Assembly: GCF_905404315.1 (NCBI RefSeq)
Contig: NC_066310.1
Location: forward strand, 1,922,001 to 1,986,000
DNA from: Leptidea sinapis
Taxonomy: Eukaryota; Arthropoda; Insecta; Lepidoptera; Pieridae
Direction: 5' to 3'
Length of the DNA: 64,000 bases
Below are positions 1 to 10,349 of this stretch, one piece after another. Positions within the stretch are counted from its first letter, which is position 1; every line of letters begins with the position of its first letter. The notes under the pieces were generated by a model that had not been told where the DNA came from, made no database searches, and worked only from the letters and a program-made list of their open reading frames with translations. The translations under genes were made by a program, and so were the position numbers.

Positions 1-1120
1 ATTGTCATTAAATTACATTTAGTTTAAATATTTTACAAGCTTATATATAAGTAGGTATGGTGGTAAATTGTGATTGCCATTGAATCGCCACACTAGTCGG
101 AGACTGTATAGTGGGATCAAATAAAGGTATGATTAATAGTAAACCATTATCTTGGTAGTCATCATTGGCATTATTATTAAAAATTTTGAATATACTATAT
201 TATACTGTAAAATAATAATTAAATAAATTAAATTTAATGTAATCTAATATTATTAGATGAGATTTGGCAGCTCCTCCCCAGACTGTTATGCAATACATAA
301 TGACTGATTAACATAGTGCAATATAGATTGATTTAAGCAATTGACAATCAGCTGAGTTCCTGAGTAGGCTTATGATATTCATGAGTTTTCTAACTCTTCC
401 AGTTAAGGATAAGATGTACGGCAAGAAGGTGAGTTTTTCATCCAAGTAGAATCCCAGGTACCGTAATTCTGTCGTCCTCTGTATTTTTGGGCAAAAGCAT
501 AGTGCTTCTGCTGCTTTATCACATCTATGTATTTGAATGAATTCGCAGTCGGTTGGAGCACTAGCTTTTGTTATGTGAAACGACAGGTAATCTTTTTCCG
601 GCGTTAAGAGTCAGGAGGTTATTATCTAACCAGTTAGCTATTACGGCCTTTTTCCGACATGTGTTTTGCTTCTTTCCAATAAATAAATAATATTAAGGTG
701 TCGTCAGCATAACAAACGATATCCGCGTTTTCAGTTTTTAATTTAAGTAGGAAGTTCATTTAAATTGAAAACAGGGTTGGGCCTAAGATAGAGCCTGGTA
801 GAACACCCACTGTGACCTCTTGCAATTCACTAATGTGTTTACCTACACGCAGACACTGTTTCCTGCCAGTAAGATAACTAGCAAACCACATCAAAGGAAG
901 GTCTCTGATGCGCATACATTCCAGTCGCTTCAAACATATTGGAACTGAGACAGTATCAAATGCCTTAGACAGATGAGTCGGGAATGGACTACCTTTTCCA
1001 AAACTTTAGATACGACACTGAGCATTGAGATTGGTCTAGAGTCCAGGCACTTCTTTTGGTCCAGTTTTATATATTGAAATTACCATTGCTAGCTTCCATA
1101 TGATCTTTTTATTATTAACA
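1..1120 (-). mobile_element. Decayed jockey-type non-LTR retrotransposon, reverse transcriptase part
   Basis: Read on the minus strand, the stretch from about 1110 down to 245 gives broken reverse transcriptase blocks in the right order. First comes a GVLPGSILGPTLF-like block near 780-830, then the catalytic box as CYADDT near 690-720. These are followed by TELRYLGFYLDEKLTF near 420-475 and a C-terminal VIMYCITVWGGAA-like block near 255-300. Several stops and frameshifts separate the blocks. This domain order is usual for jockey-group LINEs. The endonuclease and ORF1 are absent, so the copy is truncated or runs past later damage. Bases 1-240 are AT-rich and show nothing more. Confidence 0.7.
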
Positions 1121-1335
1121 TTATAGTATATGACGAGGAAAGAACCTCTGTATTGTTTTTAAAAGGTGTGACGTCATTACTGTTGACATCACAATTGCTC
1201 TCTTGCTGTAGATCACTTTTTGGTTCTTCTAAAGAAAACTACACGAGTAGGTATTTTAGTACTTTCGTTTATTCAACGGGCAGCGTTACGACGTCCCAGA
1301 GAGGTCCATACCGTACGACAGCCCGAGCACGACTG

Positions 1336-1616
1336 ACTCAAGTGTCTTTTTTTTTTTTTTTTTTTTGAGAGGAGGAAATACTGTTACGTATTTACGCCCC
1401 GGAACGGGGCGTAATATGTCGGACTCGAGTGTCCGCGTAAGCGGACACCCCATACCGACTAAAACCTCCTCTGTGCTGTTAGCAGCTCTGGCTTTCACAG
1501 CGAAGTAGGACGTGGGCCGTGGAGGCCGCAAAGACTACGCAACAACAGTCGCGGGGCGTCTCCTAAGGAGACTCGAACCTCAGACTGGCTGTGTGCTTGT
1601 GGGAAACTCAAGTGTC
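1336..1616 (-). mobile_element. Short retroinsertion with poly(A) and 11-bp target duplication
   Basis: A run of 20 T at 1347-1366 (a poly(A) tail on the minus strand) begins right after ACTCAAGTGTC (1336-1346). The same 11 bases recur at 1606-1616. The 1347-1605 segment is therefore a roughly 259-bp retrotransposed insert in minus orientation. It is more GC-rich than its surroundings. It carries two perfect hairpins just inside the tail, TTACGCCCCG/CGGGGCGTAA (1390-1412) and GTGTCCGC/GCGGACAC (1430-1449). I cannot name the parent family; a 5'-truncated LINE 3'UTR or a SINE would fit. Confidence 0.65.
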
Positions 1617-1619
1617 GAC

Positions 1620-2455
1620 CGTGCGGCTGTATTTATAGGACCCAGCGCACGTGCTAATCCACGTGTTTTGAAATGCGGCCGAATTTATGAGTCTCGGTGC
1701 ACGTGCACGTGTTTTGAATTCGTGTTGTATTATTTGCGCCGATATATATGTTATGTTATCTAATAGGTTTCGACATGAGCCAGTTGCTGTATAGCCATTA
1801 TAAGTTCACCATATATGATTGCTTTTTACTTAAACTCTTCTTCTTGATATTAATATGGCCTAAATCATTCTGAAGAGGCAGAAGAACGTAGAAATCTTAA
1901 GGTCACGACTGTATGTCGGATGCATTAACACCTCCCAGCAAAACTAAATAATTTTTTGCCGAATGGCTAAAGATGTGTGTGGTCTGAAGTTACCGTGATG
2001 AAAGACCACACCTTTTCAATTAATCAATTCGAAAGCAAATTTCAACATTACACCACATGCAAAAACCTGAAATATACTTACAGTAATATTTTGAGAAAAC
2101 TTTCATCCACTACAATGCGATGGTCACTATTTAGAGGAGACTGGGTATAAAAGTAACACGGGATGAATGCAATAAATGATTATTTTTATATTTGTGACTA
2201 CATTGATGGCTGATTCAACGATATGCGCCATTTTGAATCCCAATAATTTATCAGTCAGTGCATCAAAAATACCTACAAAGTATGTTGTAACCGTTTTTTG
2301 CAAGTGCGGTTGTTTTTTTATGATAGGTTCAATCTTGCATGTCAAGTGTCAGAGAAGAGCAACTCCTGCATCAACTTTGCCACCAGTTTTTCTATATGGC
2401 TATTCCATCGAGATTGTCTGACAATTAACCCTTCTCATGTACTTATTTAGCTTTT
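1620..2455. other. Intergenic, no gene seen
   Basis: No exon-like or conserved coding sequence is visible. The first 130 bases contain several CACGTG boxes in a short GC-richer patch, and the rest is AT-rich. Reading frames on both strands are short and unlike any family I recognise. Confidence 0.4.
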
Positions 2456-2479
2456 AGTCTTCAGGGCATCACGATTACA

Positions 2480-2745
2480 ACGTTTAGTCCCATTGAAGTT
2501 AAGTCCCTACCAAAAAGACGTCCCACAAAGTATAATGGGAAAAGAAGGAAATGCAAAAAATCGGTAATAATGACAGATACTACAAACAAGCTTGAAATTC
2601 AAGAACTAAATAAAGAAGGAGCAAAAGAAGATAAGAAATCCATTTTGGCAATCCAAAGACTTTAGTTTTCAATAAAAATATTTAGTAAAAAAGAAAATAA
2701 AGCACAAAAGAAGAAAAAGGATGCTAAAATAATAGAAGATAGTGA
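2480..2745 (+). pseudogene. Pogo/Tigger-like transposase C-terminal remnant
   Basis: Plus-strand translation gives SPIEVKSLPKRRPTKYNGKR followed by KCKKSVIMTDTTNKLEIQEL. This pattern resembles the end of pogo/Tigger (Tc1/mariner superfamily) transposases, where a basic PxxKxxPRK...RKKGKSRILTDTPEK motif is followed by a charged tail. A lysine-rich tail follows to about 2740. The frame breaks at both ends, there is no DDE domain next to it and no terminal repeat was found. It is a fossil fragment; the match is from pattern memory only. Confidence 0.5.
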
Positions 2746-2749
2746 TTCA

Positions 2750-3365
2750 GACAACAAAGATTGCTTCTGTATAGTTTTCGTGTAATCTTTATTAAGCCGC
2801 AGGTTAAATAGAAAATAGGTAGTGCTTTTAGCGTCAAATATGGGCTCATGTAGACTGCACGAGTAACGAAATAAGCAATGTGTGCCATAATTGTTTGTTT
2901 TTATTGAGATCTCATTTTGGACTAATTTTCATTATTTTCGAATATTATTGTGTTTCTAAGAGATATTCAATTTTCTTTATAAGAATTGTGATACTAATGT
3001 GAAAACCAAAAATTACAACCAACCCGGGGTAGGGAAGGTTTTAACTAATCCCGCTTCAAATATTTAATCGTTTTTCTGCAAATGAAAAATCTGAAAGACC
3101 AGTCTATCATGGAAATTAATTACAATTTTAATATTAAAAAAATCAATAGATATTAGCAAAAACTCAAAAACTTTTAGGTTCATCCCTGGTGTATCCTAGC
3201 TCGTTATGCTCGTATTTCGTAAAGGGACGGGAAGTACCCTAATAATAATGACTAATGGGTTCTTTAATTATCTGTGAAGTGTTAATGGTGGGCATAAATA
3301 ATCGTACCTATCTTTCAACGGGGTAGAGAAGTTAATTTTTTTTTTCACGCTTTCTGTTAGCAGAG
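2750..3365. other. Intergenic AT-rich DNA, no gene seen
   Basis: No coding signal, RNA gene or clear repeat boundary was found. The block at 3001-3250 has the look of an old repeat but matches no other segment of this window. Confidence 0.35.
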
Positions 3366-3368
3366 GGA

Positions 3369-3676
3369 TGCTACTTTGCACCGGATGCCAGCTAGACTAT
3401 GGGTACCTACCACAACAGCGCCTATTTGTGCCGTGAAGCAATAATGTGTAAGCATTACTGTGTTTCGGTCTGAAAGGCGCCGTAGCCAGTGAAATTACTG
3501 GGCAAATGAGACTTCACATTTCATGTCTCAAGGTGACGAGCGGAGTTCTAGTGCCACTCAGAATCTTTGGGTTTTTCATTAATCTTTAACGGTACTAACA
3601 TTGTAATAGGCAGGGTGCGTCAATTACCATCAGCTGAACGTCCTGCTCGTCTCGTCCCTTATTTTCATAAAAAAAA
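3369..3676 (+). repeat. Short interspersed repeat family A, copy 1
   Basis: A near full-length copy of a repeat found at least seven times here (also 8444-8703, 42390-42653, 51297-51611, 54372-54530, 56118-56253, 59751-59880). Shared blocks include GTGAAATTACTGGGCAAATG, TGTCTCAAGGTGACGAGC and CCATCAGCTGAACGTCCTGC, ending in CGTCTCGTCCCTTATTTTCA plus A-rich sequence. No open frame is conserved. Length, the A-rich 3' end and the scattered, often truncated copies fit a SINE. It resembles SINEs common in butterflies and moths, but I cannot confirm the family name. Confidence 0.75.
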
Positions 3677-3679
3677 GCT

Positions 3680-4340
3680 TCACTTGTATGATTGTTTGTA
3701 ACCGACTCCTTTGGGCGCGATTTTCAACCACTTTTAAACGGTCAGATATCAATCAAACTTTGTAGATTGAGAATACCGGATAAATTTGTAGATTATCCAT
3801 TATTTAATTTGCAAAATAAGGTTTGTTAATTTATATACTTCCATCTAAACTCGATGAGGCAGGAATTGATAAAATTTTCGAATACCAAATTCAACAAAAA
3901 TAATTTCAATTCAATAAAATAAGCATGAATTTAAATTTACTATTTTAAAGGAGGATTTTTTTACAAATAAACCAAACTAAAAGTAGGAAATAATAATAGT
4001 TTTAAACTACAAAAAACACGCTATTGTAGAAAACCAACAAAAGAAGAAAATAAATTTTACTAAATTTGAATTACGATATTATAAGATATTATCGAAATGA
4101 TTATCCTACTTATATCTGTCAATAAAATATTTATAACTACTGATACCATGAACCCCACGTTTTTTTACAATAAAATACATAGATATATTTCTATTTACAT
4201 TATTATTAATTTATACCTATTTATTAATTTTTTTACACCACTCTTAATACAAAGGAGACATTTTTTTGGGCCCACTGGATATGGTGATGTTTATTAATCG
4301 TATTATGCTAGTAAAATTGTAATTAATTTATTATTGTCAG
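3680..4340. other. AT-rich intergenic DNA, no gene seen
   Basis: Very AT-rich with many homopolymer runs. No reading frame with family-like features and no repeat shared with the rest of the window were recognised. Confidence 0.35.
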
Positions 4341-4348
4341 GCCATATT

Positions 4349-4810
4349 TTGTTTGGTTTTTTTTATGGAATAGGAGGACAAACGAGCGTACGGGTCACCT
4401 GGTGTTAAGTGATCACCGCCACCCACAATGTCTTGCAACACCAGAGGAATCACAGGAGCGTTGCCGGCCTTTAAGGAAGGAGTATGCGCTTTTTTGAAGG
4501 TACCCATGTCGTATCGTCGCGGAAATACCGCATAAGGAAGCTCATTCCACAGCTTTGTAGTACGTGGAAGAAAGCTCCTTGAAAACCGCACTGTGGAGGA
4601 CCGCCAGACATCCAGATGGTGGGGATGATATCCTAACTTGTGGCGTGTCGTGCAGCACAGTACAGCTCTTCGGAACACTTCCCGTGATAAATGCGGTAGA
4701 AGACACACAATGAAGCGACATCTATACGCAACGCCAAGTGATCCAGGCGTTCACAGAGCACTGGGTCCCCGACAATTCGAGCTGCTCTACGTTGCACGCG
4801 GTGAAATGGG
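4349..4810 (-). repeat. Repeat family B: 5'-truncated LINE 3' end, copy 1
   Basis: The minus strand encodes the C-terminal end of a non-LTR reverse transcriptase. It contains RFSRSFLPRTTKLWNELPYA, FPRRYDMGTFKK and GDPYARLSSYSIKK, then a poly(A) tail (the T run at 4357-4361 after CCATAAAA on that strand). The same tail occurs at 11850-12250, 33183-33470, 44998-45142 and 48690-48870, always minus. A plus-strand relative sits at 40555-40772. All are cut off well upstream of the catalytic domain, as expected for incomplete target-primed reverse transcription. The clade (RTE- or CR1-like) is not certain. Confidence 0.8.
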
Positions 4811-5460
4811 TTTTCTATTAAAGTGTATTTTTAACTTTTTTAAACTATTATTTTGTTAGTTCCAAAGGACCCCAGGCATTTCAATTTAATATTAAATTTA
4901 TGCCTCTGCGAATATATAAGAAAACAATAATTTGTTTGTATACTTGGCAAAAAGCAACTTGCCAGAGTTTACTGTACCCTTCGCCTTAGAATAATATTAT
5001 GTAGGTATAACGATACTCTAGATGCATTAATATAAACGCCATTTTTTATTATTTACTTTAATGTAATAATATCTACAGAAAGTTATGAATTCATAGTTCA
5101 GGTCTTATGCCAAAATATATTAGTGTAAGTTTATATAACAGTACACATTATTATAATATACATTCTTAATAATACTAGTACATCACTTGTAAATGTGTTA
5201 TGAATTATTGTTATTATGATTAGGGTTGACAATCGTACTCTTAAATACAGTATTCTAGTCTATAATTATTTATAAAACTAGCACATTACGTAGAAATACT
5301 CTTCTATGCATGTTCATAGGTACAAAAGCCAAAAATATAATGTGACAAGTTTTTGGAGAAACCAAACATACTTAATTAAAAATTTCTTTTTATTTGTACT
5401 TTCTTTTTTACCCTCTCTCAAATAACACAATATTATCTACTTTTTCCAGGAAAAGTTGAA
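4811..5460. other. AT-rich intergenic DNA, no gene seen
   Basis: No coding potential, RNA gene or defined element is visible. Short ATT/ATA runs only. Confidence 0.3.
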
Positions 5461-5479
5461 CAGTTCGTTATTTAAATAT

Positions 5480-5695
5480 AATAATAATAATAATATTGAC
5501 ACACTCTTACACAAATTATCTTGCCCCAAACCAGGCATAGCCTGTGCTATGGGTACAAGACAAGGATATATTTAATACAATATACTTAAACATACTGAAA
5601 TACATATAAACAAATATATTCATCATATAAATGATTGTACCTACCGGGATTCGAACCCGGGACCTCTAGCACAGTAGGCAAGTTCACTTTCAAAT
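5480..5695 (-). repeat. tRNA-derived SINE (family C), copy 1
   Basis: On the minus strand the head contains a Pol III B box (CCCGGGTTCGAATCCCGGTA, around 5640-5668). It is followed by a unique body and ends in an (ATA)n tail at 5480-5497. A fuller copy lies at 41562-41828 and a headless body copy at 18843-18955; they share ACACAAATTATCTTGCCCCA. A tRNA head, a body and a short-repeat tail define a tRNA-derived SINE. It is not a functional tRNA gene: no cloverleaf with an intact acceptor stem can be drawn. Confidence 0.75.
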
Positions 5696-5699
5696 TCTC

Positions 5700-7190
5700 A
5701 AAGAATTTTGAGATTGTAACAATTAATTCTAAAGATACGTCAACAATTTGGGGCAATTTTCTCCTAAGAAAATGAGAACCGTAATTATTGCAAGAGATTT
5801 CTTAGAGAAATTTGGGATTCTAATAGAAATATGGCAACAATTTAGCACAATGTGGACAAAAGCAAATATTAACACATCATATAATATATATTGACTCACA
5901 AATTACTTATAAGTAGAATATCATTCATAACTATCATAGAAATCTAAATAATAACTCGTAAGTCTAGCACTGAACAAAACTTGGAGGGGATAGCTGCGAA
6001 TGAGTACTGTCGCGGAAACTTTACAGATATAAATTTAATTAACTAAAAGTTAAATACAAACTGACGAGACTGAGTGCTCGTCTCGTTATTCTGCACGAGA
6101 CTGCACGAGACTCAGTCTCGTGCCACATTTTGGCGAGACAACACGTCCTGAGGATGCCTAGAGGCGAAAAAAATGTCGAATAGTTTTTAAAAACAAATAT
6201 TGGCGGAGTAACACTAAAGAAAACTTAAATCATTAAGTATAATTATGGATTTCCGCAAAGTAACGCCTAATTCAATAAATTTTCTAAAAGTAAAATAATA
6301 TTAATGACATTATTTTAATGTAATGACAAATAGTCTAGCGCAGAGCGAAATGACGAGGTTAGATGCGTACGGGTAGGTAAAGTGTTAAATACTTCTGTAC
6401 AAAGTTAATTACGTGCCAGTCGTCAAAAAAAATGGAATGTATGTGTGTAAGTGTGTGTGTGAGTTAATAATAAACAACAATACAATTCAGAACGTGACCT
6501 ACACGTGTACCTACAGTACACTGGAAGTGCCCGGGTTGCCGTATCGGTACGGGGGACGGAATACGACTGACCCGAACGTCCGTAAAAGAGTTTTGCTTCA
6601 AAAATATGGCAATCATTTTTCACTATGAGATTCAAAATTTATTCATGTTGCCGTCATTTTGCAATCCATTGCTGCACAAGAACTAAAAAGCCGGAGCGTT
6701 AGAAGCAAACGTAGCAATGTAATGTATAAGCAATTGTCTCGCAAGGAATTCACTCTTTTATGACTTTTATTACAGTCTTATTTAATTTATCTTAACTGTG
6801 GCATTTAATTACTAGATATTCTTACAGAAATTTGTTATTCTATTCTTATTTGCTACACACAAAAACAAAGACGTAAGTACACACACATATAATATTACAT
6901 ATTAAATTAAAATTATAGTAATGTATCTAATATAAGAATGAACTAACTAGAGATTTGAGAAATTTAACAGAATCAGGCGTTTTAAATTAAATGAAATTCA
7001 TTGTTATTCAAAATGTTATAAATCATCTTTCGCTTCTACACAAGTCATAAGGCTGTCGTTCCAGCGATGACGCTTTGTACGAAACTTACCTAGACGAAAT
7101 ACGTTTTGAAGTGAGTTTTCAGATAATTTTAATGGTCTTATGAAAAATATGGCAACAATTTGGGGCAATTCGTTACAAATAACCTTAGAA
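5700..7190. other. Intergenic, short hairpins only
   Basis: No gene was recognised. A GC-richer patch at 6061-6140 holds repeated CTGCACGAGA (6091-6100 and 6101-6110). It also holds a perfect 10-bp inverted repeat, GCACGAGACT (6103-6112) and AGTCTCGTGC (6114-6123), with one base between the arms. The rest is AT-rich. Confidence 0.4.
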
Positions 7191-7194
7191 AATT

Positions 7195-7365
7195 AATACC
7201 TACGTCTAGATAGACTCTTGCTGTTAGACAACCGATATAAACAGGCCAGGAATATAAGTTTAGTGTGTGACAAGCTACGTCTTACACTCGCGATTTGTAT
7301 GACACTTTGTGTTAGTGTGCGTGAATTGTTCAAAATAGAGGTTAGTTCTAAACTCAATTTTATTC
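7195..7365 (+). repeat. Dispersed repeat D, copy 1
   Basis: This about 165-bp block contains GTGACAAGCTACGTCTTACA and CGCGATTTGTATGACACTTT. It recurs in opposite orientation at 41155-41325 inside the ALDH16-like gene. No terminal repeats, tail or coding content were found in either copy, so the element class is unknown. Confidence 0.6.
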
Positions 7366-7888
7366 GACGTTTTCGCAGCTGTCAGTCTATCAAGACATAT
7401 AAATGATCTAAGTAAACAACATTTAAAATCTACTAAATATCACTCACTAACTATAATATTAACTAGTAAGTGGAATTATTAATAGATATTTCAAAAATAA
7501 TAATTTTAGACAACTAGTAACAACTATTTACATTGGTTGAACCATCTTATAATGTTGGCTTAGAATTAATTTAACTGTACATGAGAATCGGTCAAGCCGT
7601 TTCGAAGGAGTTTAACTACAAACACCTCGACATAAGAATTTTATATATTAGAAGTAGGTAATCGGGGAGCCATAAGACATCCACTCCCACTCAACACTGG
7701 GGACACGAGGGGATGACTGAAAAACAGTGCTGCATGGAAACATAAATCCATAATTCCAAGTCAGGTGAAGCTGAGACTTTTCCTTTTGCCTTTTGTTTCA
7801 TCGCGTGGCCTAATTATTAATTTTATATTTGTAATGTTTTGTATGGCAATAAAGAATTGTTTTTTTTTTAATAAACCCTCCCAAATGT

Positions 7889-8146
7889 AATTGGACATAG
7901 TTCCTGAAAAACGTTCCAAGCCACAAACATCACATTTTAAGGAATTCGTGTTTAAAGTTTATTAAATATTAGTGTATTCCATACATGTGGGTTGGGCTAC
8001 TAAGTCATGATAACATATATAGAGTGTTAGTAGGGCTGCCATTTTTTGTCAGTCCGTTAATATGAATCACATGCAGGTTTCGTGTTCTTAACTCAATTTC
8101 GACATGATTGTGGTCTGGAACGTTTTTCTGGAATTTAGTCCAATTT
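7889..8146. mobile_element. Small inverted-repeat element (MITE)
   Basis: Left arm 7889-7926 and right arm 8108-8146 are imperfect inverted repeats of about 38 bp. The left starts AATTGGACATAGTTCC and both share GAAAAACGTTCCA. About 180 bp of non-coding sequence lie between them. Size, arms and lack of coding fit a non-autonomous DNA transposon. The target duplication is not clear. Confidence 0.55.
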
Positions 8147-8443
8147 GTGAATCATCCAAGTTGGTGGGTCTTGAGATGTATTGATATCATTGCTATTGAA
8201 ATGACACTGACCGTAAATTCTCTGTGATGTGGGCTTTGGTTGAGTACATAATATATTGCAGCTGTTTCAAACTCGTGATCAGGTGTTGACTGTGTCATCC
8301 AAAGTCCACATCAAAGATAATATTCTGTAAGTGAATAACATTTAACTCTATAAAACAGTGTCACATTATTGTTAATTTATACAAGTTTCAAATTTATTAT
8401 TTTGACGTCAACTAGCAGATAGCTCAGATTATAAGATGTAACT

Positions 8444-8703
8444 TTTTTATGACAGTTAGGGACGAGACGAGCAAGACGTTCAGCTGATGGTAATTGATAC
8501 GCCCTGCCCATAACAAAGCAGAGCCGCTCAGGATTCTTCAGAAACCGAAAAATTCTTAAAGACATTACAATTGCGCTCGTCACCTTGAGACATAAGATGT
8601 TAAGTCTCATTTGTTCAGTAATTTCACTAGCTACGCGCCTTTCCGACCAAAACACAACAATCTTTACATATGACTGCTTCACAGCTGAAAAAGGCGCCAT
8701 TAA
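8444..8703 (-). repeat. Repeat family A, copy 2
   Basis: A minus-strand copy of the SINE-like family A, with all main shared blocks. It sits just beyond the stop of the NEDD1 gene, so it may lie in or next to that gene's 3'UTR. No NEDD1 poly(A) signal was identified with confidence between 8704 and 8930. Confidence 0.75.
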
Positions 8704-8930
8704 GGAGCCTCCCGCTGGTAAATTTTGGTACTTAAAAATTATTAAGTATAAGGAATAAATGGGTTTTGTTTAAATAAATGCATAACAGTTTGTAGAGAAA
8801 ACGATTCTAACATCAAATTACCGCAACAACAAAATCAGTGGGGCCACAAGTGCATGCAGGTACTTGTAATTTACAGAATTCCTAAAGGATCAACAAGAAA
8901 CTTATGTAATTACTTACAAACAAGATGTAA

Positions 8931-10349
8931 TTAATTATTATTAGACTTTAATTTCTCTATCTGTAGAACCAAGTTCCTATTTGCTTCAAATAAAGCATTT
9001 TGAGTTTGAACTATGCTTTCCAATTTTGCACTTATGTTGGAGAACTGCTTTTCTAGATAAAGTTTCTGCTTAGTTAGAGCCATGTTGACATGTAAGAAAT
9101 AATTTTTATTATCATAGGCAACATCAAATATTTTTTGACTAATAAAATCTTTTAATTCGTCAATGGCTTTGTTATCAACCATCGGGACTGGTATAATATT
9201 ATCTTGATTTTGTGATGCAGGCACCTCAAGTGGTTCACCATTTGGTATCACACATGGAGATGTAAATGCGAAATCAACATTTCGGTTCACTAGTGGAGTT
9301 GATGTTTTGGTGATATTTTTTTCAGTATTCAGCTGCGGGTATCTCAATTCACTCTTATCCCCATTCCTCAAAAAATCTGCGGACACATCAACATCAGTAT
9401 TTGACTGATCAAGGCCTAAATTTACTAGAAAAGAATCTGCTTTGTTGTCTGTAACAGGATCCAAATGTTTTTTCAACAATGAGTTGTCAGCATAGAACAT
9501 ATCTGACGATCTGTTTCTTACTGGAGAATGTATCTTCATAGAACACTCGAACACTTCATTCAGACTTTGATCTATTACATTAGTTTTTCTTCGTGATGGT
9601 TGATACACCACCCTTGTCACCTCTTCGTCATGTTCATTTAACACCTTGTATGGACATGTATAATCTCTCATGTCGTACACTAACACATGTCCACTCTTGG
9701 TGCCAAGAGCAACTTTATTGTCTCCATTCATAGTAAGAGAAGTCAGTGCAAATGACGTTTTTATAGTTGACACAACAATTTGCAATCGTATATCGTAGAT
9801 ATGTATTATTTTGTCATAGCCGCAGGTAAGCATCACATCCTTGTTAATAGGTGAAAATGAGAAATCACTAACAGGTGATGCATGTACATTCTCATAGTAC
9901 CCTCTATCTTTATTCACGATAACATCTCTTATTACGACATGACCTTCATCTGTAGCAAGCCCGAGTACTGATTGAGATTCATGATGGAACTTCATTGCAG
10001 ATATATTTTTGGAACAATTTAATTTTACATTTAAAACTGGAACATTAGATACAAGACTGTATACAATTGTGTCTCCATTTTGCAATGTAGCTGCTATACT
10101 AGTATTTTTTGAATTGTAACTAATAAAATTTACAGGAACTGTTTGTGCGGGCAAAGGAAAACTTTTGGTTACACTTTTATTCTTCGTATCCCATGTTACG
10201 ACGCCGCCATTCTTAGTACCAACGGCTACAAGCCTGTGGCCTTCCCGATGAAAACTAGCAGACCATGATTCCTTTATGGGTATATGTTGTACACTTCTGA
10301 TGTCATTATCTACTGGACTCAAAACTTCGACAGAGCCTTTTGAATTGAC
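8931..10349 (-). CDS. NEDD1: NEDD1-like exon 2 (terminal)
   Basis: Acceptor AG at 10351-10350; the first codons read VNSKGSVEVL. A start placed at 10322 would need a non-ATG codon (TTG) and would cut the propeller, which is why the upstream exon is preferred. The stop codon is at 8933-8931. Confidence 0.9.
   Translation of the reverse strand, partial: VNSKGSVEVLSPVDNDIRSVQHIPIKESWSASFHREGHRLVAVGTKNGGVVTWDTKNKSVTKSFPLPAQTVPVNFISYNSKNTSIAATLQNGDTIVYSLVSNVPVLNVKLNCSKNISAMKFHHESQSVLGLATDEGHVVIRDVIVNKDRGYYENVHASPVSDFSFSPINKDVMLTCGYDKIIHIYDIRLQIVVSTIKTSFALTSLTMNGDNKVALGTKSGHVLVYDMRDYTCPYKVLNEHDEEVTRVVYQPSRRKTNVIDQSLNEVFECSMKIHSPVRNRSSDMFYADNSLLKKHLDPVTDNKADSFLVNLGLDQSNTDVDVSADFLRNGDKSELRYPQLNTEKNITKTSTPLVNRNVDFAFTSPCVIPNGEPLEVPASQNQDNIIPVPMVDNKAIDELKDFISQKIFDVAYDNKNYFLHVNMALTKQKLYLEKQFSNISAKLESIVQTQNALFEANRNLVLQIEKLKSNNN

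Noticed and set aside
1153..1368. Open frame ending in a phenylalanine run
   Set aside because: The run is the T20 tail of a retroinsert; the frame has no other protein-like feature.
5640..5690. Possible tRNA gene
   Set aside because: B box only with a SINE body; no acceptor stem or A box at correct spacing, and copies recur at 18.8 and 41.6 kb.
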